Below are positions 1 through 6,056 of a DNA stretch of 6,056 nt, one piece after another. The position numbers and the translations under genes were made by a program. The notes beneath the pieces are model-generated. The model ran no database searches. It was not told the DNA's origin and worked only from the letters and a program-made list of their open reading frames with translations. Numbering within the stretch: the first letter of the stretch is position 1; the number at the start of each line of letters is the position of its first letter. The DNA lies in contig CAKZJI010000313.1 of NCBI GenBank assembly GCA_936941515.1, positions 1 to 6,056 on the forward strand. Direction: 5' to 3'. Source of the stretch: an uncultured Propionibacteriaceae bacterium (lineage in GTDB: Bacteria > Actinomycetota > Actinomycetes > Propionibacteriales > Propionibacteriaceae).

Positions 1-328
1 CCGATCTCCGCCTGACCTCCCCCGGCCACACCCCCAGCCCCTCAGCAATGCGGCCATGCTCGTCACCTGAGCCGAACAAGATCTGATGCCCGACGCAGAT
101 GCCGAGCAGCGGACGCCCAGAGGTCAACCACTCGCGCAGCAGCTCTACTCCCTGGGCGGCGCGCAATCCCGTCATGCATGCCGCAAAGGCACCAACTCCC
201 GGAACCACGAGCGCATCGCAACGCATCAGCTCCGCCGCGGACCCCGACAGCAGGACATCACCGCCGGCGCTCTCCAGCGCACGGGCAACGGAGTGCAGGT
301 TGCCCGAGCCATAGTCGAACAACCCCAC
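1..328 (-). CDS. hisH: Imidazole glycerol phosphate synthase, glutaminase subunit, N-terminal half (cut by window edge)
   Basis: HisH is a class I glutamine amidotransferase that passes ammonia from glutamine to the cyclase HisF; together they make imidazole glycerol phosphate and AICAR. HisF is not in the window. About 109 codons are visible, and the frame runs off the left edge. Translated from GTG 326-328, the protein shows LFDYGSGN (3-10), VVPGVGAFAACM (41-52, which supplies the oxyanion region) and LLGICVGHQ (74-82), in which C78 is the expected nucleophile. EHGRIAEGLGVWPG then matches actinobacterial relatives. The catalytic His and Glu would be off the window. The start is uncertain: this GTG is the only ATG/GTG/TTG between the in-frame stop at 380-382 and the DYG motif, but it gives a short N-terminus and lacks a well-spaced ribosome binding site. 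A CTG at 338-340, overlapping the hisB stop, would add four residues. Confidence 0.94.
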   Translation of the reverse strand, partial: MGLFDYGSGNLHSVARALESAGGDVLLSGSAAELMRCDALVVPGVGAFAACMTGLRAAQGVELLREWLTSGRPLLGICVGHQILFGSGDEHGRIAEGLGVWPGEVRRRS

Positions 329-336
329 CCTCGGGT

Positions 337-945
337 TCAGAGCGCCCCCTTCGTGGAGGGCACTCCCGAGACCCTGGGGTCAAAGGCGACTGCATCTCGA
401 AGCGCCCTGGCCAGGGCCTTAAACTGGGCCTCCACGATATGGTGCGGATCCCTGCCCGCGAGCAGTCGGCTGTGAATGCACAGTCCTGCGTTGAACGCCA
501 GGGACTCGAAGACGTGGTAGGTCATGGAGCCGGCGTAGACCACCCCGGTGCCCCCGATGCGCGCGTATGCCTGCCCCTCCGGTTCTCCGCTGCACACCGC
601 ATACGGTCGACCTGCGACATCCACGACGCAATGCGCCAGCGCCTCATCCAGGGGAACCGTGGCATCGGCATAGCGGCGGATGCCGCTTTTGTCCCCGAGG
701 GCCTCCCCCAGGGCCTGGCCGAGGACGATGGCAGTGTCCTCGACGACGTGATGACCGTCGATCTCAACATCCCCCTCCGCCTGGATGTCCAGGTCGATCA
801 GAGAATGCCTGGCCAGGGCGGTGAGCATGTGATCGTAGAAGCCGACCCCGGTGGAGATGGTGGATGCCCCTGCGCCGTCGATATTGACCGTCACCCTGAT
901 CTTCGACTCACTGGTCTGACGGGACTTCGTGGCGATGCGGCTCAT
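337..945 (-). CDS. hisB: Imidazoleglycerol-phosphate dehydratase (monofunctional)
   Basis: It removes water from imidazole glycerol phosphate to give imidazole acetol phosphate, the substrate of HisC. The 202-residue product is the single-domain form; there is no N-terminal histidinol-phosphatase domain like that of the E. coli fusion, so that phosphatase must be encoded elsewhere. Metal-binding and catalytic motifs are intact: GFYDHML (35-41), [10 protein letters not shown] (63-72, with H65, H66, E69), H144 in MTYHVFES, and [13 protein letters not shown] (165-177, with H168, H169, E172). The C-terminus [12 protein letters not shown] is typical of actinobacterial HisB. These enzymes are known to assemble as manganese-dependent 24-mers. 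The ATG at 943-945 lies in an ATGA overlap with hisC, with AAGGA at 954-958 eight bases upstream. The gene stops eight bases before the likely hisH GTG start. Confidence 0.98.
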   Translation of the reverse strand: MSRIATKSRQTSESKIRVTVNIDGAGASTISTGVGFYDHMLTALARHSLIDLDIQAEGDVEIDGHHVVEDTAIVLGQALGEALGDKSGIRRYADATVPLDEALAHCVVDVAGRPYAVCSGEPEGQAYARIGGTGVVYAGSMTYHVFESLAFNAGLCIHSRLLAGRDPHHIVEAQFKALARALRDAVAFDPRVSGVPSTKGAL

Positions 946-2018
946 GATTGCCGTCCTTCCGGGTTAATTTGCGTCAAGGCAGAACGCAGGCGGGTCATCT
1001 CCTCTGGCGTGCCGGCCGAGACCCTGAGAAATCCCTCAGGGCCGGTCTCTCGTATCAGGATGCCCCTGTCCAGTAGGGCCTGCCAGACAGCATGCCGGTC
1101 CCGAAACCTGCCGAAGAGCACGAAATTCGCCTCTGACGGGACCACCTCATAGCCGTTATCGCTCAGCCAGGCCTGGAGCTGACGGGTCTGCTCCGCAAGT
1201 TCGCCGACCTGAGCCAGCAACTCGTCCTGATGGGCCAGCGCGACGCGCGCCACCACCTGCGTCTGGACGCTCACATGGTATGGAAGCCTAACAATCCTGC
1301 AGGCGTCCACGATCTCCTGTGACGCCGCAAGGTAGCCGACCCGCGCCCCCGCCATGGCGAAAGCCTTCGACATGGTCCGTGTCACCACCAGATTCGAGTG
1401 CCTGGCGATCAGCGACAGCGACGACGGCTGGCGGGAGAACTCCTGATATGCCTCATCGACCACGATGACAGCATCGCTTACGGCGCAGATCTCGTCGATG
1501 ACGTCGGGGAGGGTTCCGGCGCCGGTCGGGTTGTTGGGTGTGGTGATCACCACCACGCTCGGCTGATGCCTGGCGACGGCTTCCAGGACCAGCGTCGCAT
1601 CCACCGAGTGATCCTCGCGGCGCGGCACCGTGACATACTCGGTGCAGGAATTCCGCGCATACTCCGGGTACATCGAATAGGTGGGCGTGAAGGTCAGCAT
1701 CCTGCGACCGGGACCGCCGAATGCGGTCAGCAGCTGGCTCATGATCTCATTGGACCCATTCGCCACCCAGACATTGTCAGGGCCAAGTCCATGACCAAGG
1801 TAGCGGCTCAGATCCCGTCGCAGCTCCCAGGCCTCCCGGTCCGGGTAGCGATTCAGGGCGCCCGCAGCCTCGTAGATGGCCTCCGCCATCGCCCGCCGGA
1901 GGGCCGGCGACGGGGGGTAGGGGTTCTCATTCACGTTGAGCACCACGGGCACAGTCAGCTGGGGTGCCCCATATGGCTCCTGCCCCGCCAAGTCGTCACG
2001 CAGGCGAGGTGCGCTCAT
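942..2018 (-). CDS. hisC: Histidinol-phosphate aminotransferase
   Basis: This pyridoxal-phosphate enzyme of fold type I transfers an amino group from glutamate to imidazole acetol phosphate, giving L-histidinol phosphate; it acts in the cytoplasm between HisB and the phosphatase step. The product is 358 residues, normal for the family. Visible landmarks are NENPYPPSP (30-38), NRYPD (56-60), ANGSNE (86-91), TPNNPTGAG (160-168, with N163 expected to contact the cofactor), VVDEAYQEF (186-194, with D188 and Y191), [15 protein letters not shown] (215-229, with Schiff-base Lys K218 and R226), and [11 protein letters not shown] (330-340), in which R332 should bind the substrate carboxylate. The ATG at 2016-2018 is preceded by a strong GGAGG (2024-2028) and overlaps the hisD stop as ATGA. 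The gene ends in a second ATGA overlap with hisB. No disruption is seen. Some HisC-type enzymes also act on aromatic substrates, but the operon context favours histidine. Confidence 0.98.
   Translation of the reverse strand: MSAPRLRDDLAGQEPYGAPQLTVPVVLNVNENPYPPSPALRRAMAEAIYEAAGALNRYPDREAWELRRDLSRYLGHGLGPDNVWVANGSNEIMSQLLTAFGGPGRRMLTFTPTYSMYPEYARNSCTEYVTVPRREDHSVDATLVLEAVARHQPSVVVITTPNNPTGAGTLPDVIDEICAVSDAVIVVDEAYQEFSRQPSSLSLIARHSNLVVTRTMSKAFAMAGARVGYLAASQEIVDACRIVRLPYHVSVQTQVVARVALAHQDELLAQVGELAEQTRQLQAWLSDNGYEVVPSEANFVLFGRFRDRHAVWQALLDRGILIRETGPEGFLRVSAGTPEEMTRLRSALTQINPEGRQS
954..958 (-). promoter_or_regulatory. Ribosome binding site for hisB, inside the end of hisC
   Basis: AAGGA on the minus strand (within GGAAGGACGG) lies 8 bases before ATG 943-945. 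It supports that ATG as the hisB start at the ATGA junction with hisC. Confidence 0.65.
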
Positions 2019-3316
2019 GCCTTCCTCCGGATGGAGATGGCAGCCGCATGCCCGGGCAGGTCCTCGGCCAACGCAAACCGCTCGATGCCGTCCGCTACCT
2101 CAGCCAGGGCCTGAGCCGAGTAGTCAATGACGTGGACCGTTCTCATGAATGAGCGGACGCTGAGACCTGAGCTGTGACAGGCGCATCCGGCCGTCGGCAG
2201 CACGTGGGTGGAGCCGGCCGAGTAGTCGCCGAGGCTCACCGGCGAGTGGTCGCCGACGAAGATGGCCCCGGCGTTGCGGACGCGGGAGGCCACCTCTGCC
2301 GCGTTCCTGGTCTGGATCTCCAGATGCTCTGCGGCATAGGCATCTGCGACCTCCACAGCCTGGCCGACATCCCGCACGATCAGCACCGCCGACTGAGGTC
2401 CGCTGAGGGACGTGCGGATGCGCTCCCGGTGCTTGGTGGTCGCGACCTGACGTTCCACCTCGGTCTGCACCGCCATCGCGAGGTCTTGCGAGTCCGTGAT
2501 CAGGATGGACGCCGCCATCGGGTCGTGCTCCGCCTGGGAGATCAGGTCCGCCGCCACAAATGCGGGGCTCGCGGTGTCATCGGCGATGATCGCGATCTCC
2601 GTCGGCCCGGCCTCCGAGTCGATGCCGACGATGCCGCGCAGCAGCCTCTTGGCAGCCACGACGAAGATATTGCCAGGTCCCGTCACCATCGAGACCGGCG
2701 CGCACACGTCCTGCACACCGTAGGCGAACATCGCAATGGCCTGAGCGCCGCCCACTGCGTAGACCTCCTCCACCCCAAGCAGGTGGCACAGCGCCAGGAT
2801 GTTGGGGTGTGGCCAGCCACCGAAGGCGGGCTGCGGAGGTGAGGCGACCGCGATCTCCCGCACTCCTGCGACCTGAGCCGGGATCACGTTCATCAAGACG
2901 CTTGAGGCAAGAGGCGCGAGCCCTCCGGGAACATAGAGGCCGACTCGCTCGACGGGGATGGTCCGCAACCCCACATGTGCGCCGGGAGCCAGCTCGGCAG
3001 CCGCTGGGTCATGACCCAGCTCCAGGCTCTCCGCCACCTGCCGGCGGCGGCGGATTGCCTCCCCGAAGGCTGAGCGCAGATGGGGGTCGAGTTCCGCGGC
3101 GGCAGTCTCCAGGACCTCATCCGGCACTCGGAAGCTGTCTGGCAGCACATGGTCAAACCGTGACGAGTACTCCGCCAGTGCCTGTGCTCCACGATCCCTG
3201 ATGTCGTCGCAGATGCTCCGAACGGCCTCAGTGGCTTGGGCGGTGTCCATGGCCGCTCGTGGAATCCACCTCCGGTAATCATTTCTGACTCCGGTCAGAT
3301 CGACGGTTCTCAACAC
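2015..3316 (-). CDS. hisD: Histidinol dehydrogenase
   Basis: It catalyses the last two steps of histidine biosynthesis in the cytoplasm: NAD-dependent oxidation of L-histidinol through histidinaldehyde to L-histidine, with zinc. The 433-residue length is normal. The family signature region runs from IDSEAGPTEIAIIAD (about 242-256) to LISQAEHD (258-265). Zinc ligands are visible as Q261, H264, D364 and H423, and the catalytic pair E330-H331 sits in AEHLEIQT; these track the E. coli positions with offsets of 2 to 4. VPVERVGLYVPGG-like, VGGAQAIA and VTGPGNIFV motifs are also present. A GTG start gives MLRTVDLTG, which matches the usual actinobacterial N-terminus (for example MLTRIDLRG), though no clear ribosome binding site precedes it. 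LGDYSAGSTHVLPT has Thr where many relatives have Asn. The stop overlaps the hisC start by ATGA, indicating translational coupling. Confidence 0.98.
   Translation of the reverse strand: MLRTVDLTGVRNDYRRWIPRAAMDTAQATEAVRSICDDIRDRGAQALAEYSSRFDHVLPDSFRVPDEVLETAAAELDPHLRSAFGEAIRRRRQVAESLELGHDPAAAELAPGAHVGLRTIPVERVGLYVPGGLAPLASSVLMNVIPAQVAGVREIAVASPPQPAFGGWPHPNILALCHLLGVEEVYAVGGAQAIAMFAYGVQDVCAPVSMVTGPGNIFVVAAKRLLRGIVGIDSEAGPTEIAIIADDTASPAFVAADLISQAEHDPMAASILITDSQDLAMAVQTEVERQVATTKHRERIRTSLSGPQSAVLIVRDVGQAVEVADAYAAEHLEIQTRNAAEVASRVRNAGAIFVGDHSPVSLGDYSAGSTHVLPTAGCACHSSGLSVRSFMRTVHVIDYSAQALAEVADGIERFALAEDLPGHAAAISIRRKA
2024..2028 (-). promoter_or_regulatory. Ribosome binding site for hisC, inside the end of hisD
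   Basis: GGAGG on the minus strand is followed by AAGGC and then ATG 2016-2018. The 5-base spacing is favourable. With the ATGA overlap it supports the chosen hisC start and suggests both independent initiation and coupling to hisD. Confidence 0.75.
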
Positions 3317-3336
3317 GGTCGCTCAGTCTACCGTCG
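3301..3336 (-). promoter_or_regulatory. Possible mRNA hairpin enclosing the hisD start
   Basis: Bases 3301-3307 (cgacggt) and 3330-3336 (accgtcg) are perfect inverted repeats of 7 bp with a 22-base loop. In the transcript, the loop holds the stop codon of the upstream membrane-protein gene (3323-3325) and the hisD GTG start (3314-3316). There is no good ribosome binding site in the loop, so the hairpin could affect re-initiation. It could also be chance in GC-rich coding sequence; no function is shown by the sequence alone. Confidence 0.3.
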
Positions 3337-3871
3337 CGACCCGACGCGCCTCGGGCTGAGTCTTCGGGACGGACAGCCGCTCCGGGAGGAACACAGTGAA
3401 CAGCATGATGGGCATGATGGCGCAGAACGGGCCGACCAACAGCGCAGAAAGCGAGCGGAGCGTGAGATCGATGGGGATCACGTCTCCCGGCTGGGCTGCC
3501 GCCAGGCGCTCATCAAAAGTGAATGGGGCGAAGACCATGCCCAGCCGCCACATGATGAGGCAGGCGGCAAGCCCCCCCAGAACCGGGGCTGCGCACACCG
3601 CCCAGTTGCTGTCGTAGAACTGCCACCAGGCCACGAGGCCGATGATCACCCCACTGACGGCGGCGAGCATCACAAACAGGGCATCGGCCGAGAACATGTC
3701 AGCCAGGCCACGTTCGGTCAACCCTGCCCCGAGATCCTGTGACACGGTGTATCCGGGGCGGTGGGCGAATCTTGCCCACACCATGCCCATGGGTACTCCC
3801 AGTCCGGTCACTATGCCCAGGAACTGCAGCCACCGCCATCTCATCCTGGGTCCGGTCTTGCTCTCAGCCAC
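3323..3871 (-). CDS. Uncharacterised four-helix membrane protein between dnaE and hisD
   Basis: I cannot assign a function. The predicted product has 182 residues. Hydrophobic segments at about 14-34, 63-84, 90-113 and 140-162 suggest four membrane helices. The Lys/Arg-rich start (MAESKTGPRMRWRW) and basic tail suggest both ends are cytoplasmic. Two longer loops would face outside: about 35-62, and about 114-139, which contains FDERLAAAQPGD. No catalytic motif or signal peptide is obvious. I chose GTG 3869-3871 because GGGAGGGG (3880-3887) lies 8 bases upstream; an in-frame TTG at 3889 would add six residues, overlap dnaE and leave that site inside the gene. The length, topology and PGD-containing loop resemble the actinobacterial DUF2567 group as I remember it, which needs a profile search to confirm. 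It follows dnaE by one base and precedes hisD by six, so it is probably co-transcribed with both. Confidence 0.8.
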   Translation of the reverse strand: MAESKTGPRMRWRWLQFLGIVTGLGVPMGMVWARFAHRPGYTVSQDLGAGLTERGLADMFSADALFVMLAAVSGVIIGLVAWWQFYDSNWAVCAAPVLGGLAACLIMWRLGMVFAPFTFDERLAAAQPGDVIPIDLTLRSLSALLVGPFCAIMPIMLFTVFLPERLSVPKTQPEARRVATVD

Positions 3872-3872
3872 C

Positions 3873-6056
<2,184 letters not shown>

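Noticed and set aside
404..417. Perfect 14-base palindrome GCCCTGGCCAGGGC, with a shorter CCTGGCCAGG copy at 808-817
   Set aside because: Both lie inside hisB and encode Ala-Leu-Ala-Arg type helix sequence; palindromes of such codons are expected, and there is no T-run or conserved spacing to suggest a terminator or operator.
178..1152. A 324-codon open frame on the plus strand opposite hisB and hisC
   Set aside because: It is antisense to two clear enzymes with intact motifs, shows low-complexity Arg/Pro/Gly-rich composition and no recognisable domain; this is the usual effect of GC-rich third codon positions.

Overview
The window is a fragment of a high-GC actinobacterial chromosome (Actinomycetota). 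The protein sequences, the frequent GTG starts and the strong G/C bias at third codon positions all point there. The order dnaE - small membrane protein - hisD - hisC - hisB - hisH would suit a propionibacterium-like lineage, but that placement is inference from memory of gene orders, not a computed result. All supported genes lie on the minus strand, so transcription runs from the right edge to the left edge.

Layout in the direction of transcription: (1) the C-terminal two thirds of dnaE, the replicative DNA polymerase III alpha subunit, truncated by the right edge (3873-6056); (2) a 182-residue protein with four predicted membrane segments and no assigned function, starting one base after the dnaE stop (3323-3871); (3) hisD, histidinol dehydrogenase, six bases further on (2015-3316); (4) hisC, histidinol-phosphate aminotransferase (942-2018), which overlaps hisD by ATGA; (5) hisB, imidazoleglycerol-phosphate dehydratase (337-945), which overlaps hisC by ATGA; (6) the N-terminal half of hisH, the glutaminase subunit of imidazole glycerol phosphate synthase, cut by the left edge (1-328).

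The four his genes encode consecutive or near-consecutive steps of histidine biosynthesis: HisH (with HisF, not visible) makes imidazole glycerol phosphate, HisB dehydrates it, HisC transaminates the product, and HisD performs the final double oxidation to histidine. The catalytic residues expected in HisB, HisC and HisD are all present, as is the HisH nucleophile Cys (its His/Glu partners lie off the window).

The window is almost wholly coding. The largest gap between genes is 8 bases, so there is no room for a conventional intergenic promoter or terminator, and no stretch over 300 bases lacks a gene. No RNA gene, mobile element, CRISPR array or defence system is visible, and I found no convincing undescribed system. 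The points most worth a second look are the uncharacterised membrane protein between dnaE and hisD, the start of hisH (possibly a CTG at the hisB stop), the weak ribosome binding site and start-spanning hairpin at hisD, and an in-phase A AAA AAG heptamer inside dnaE.
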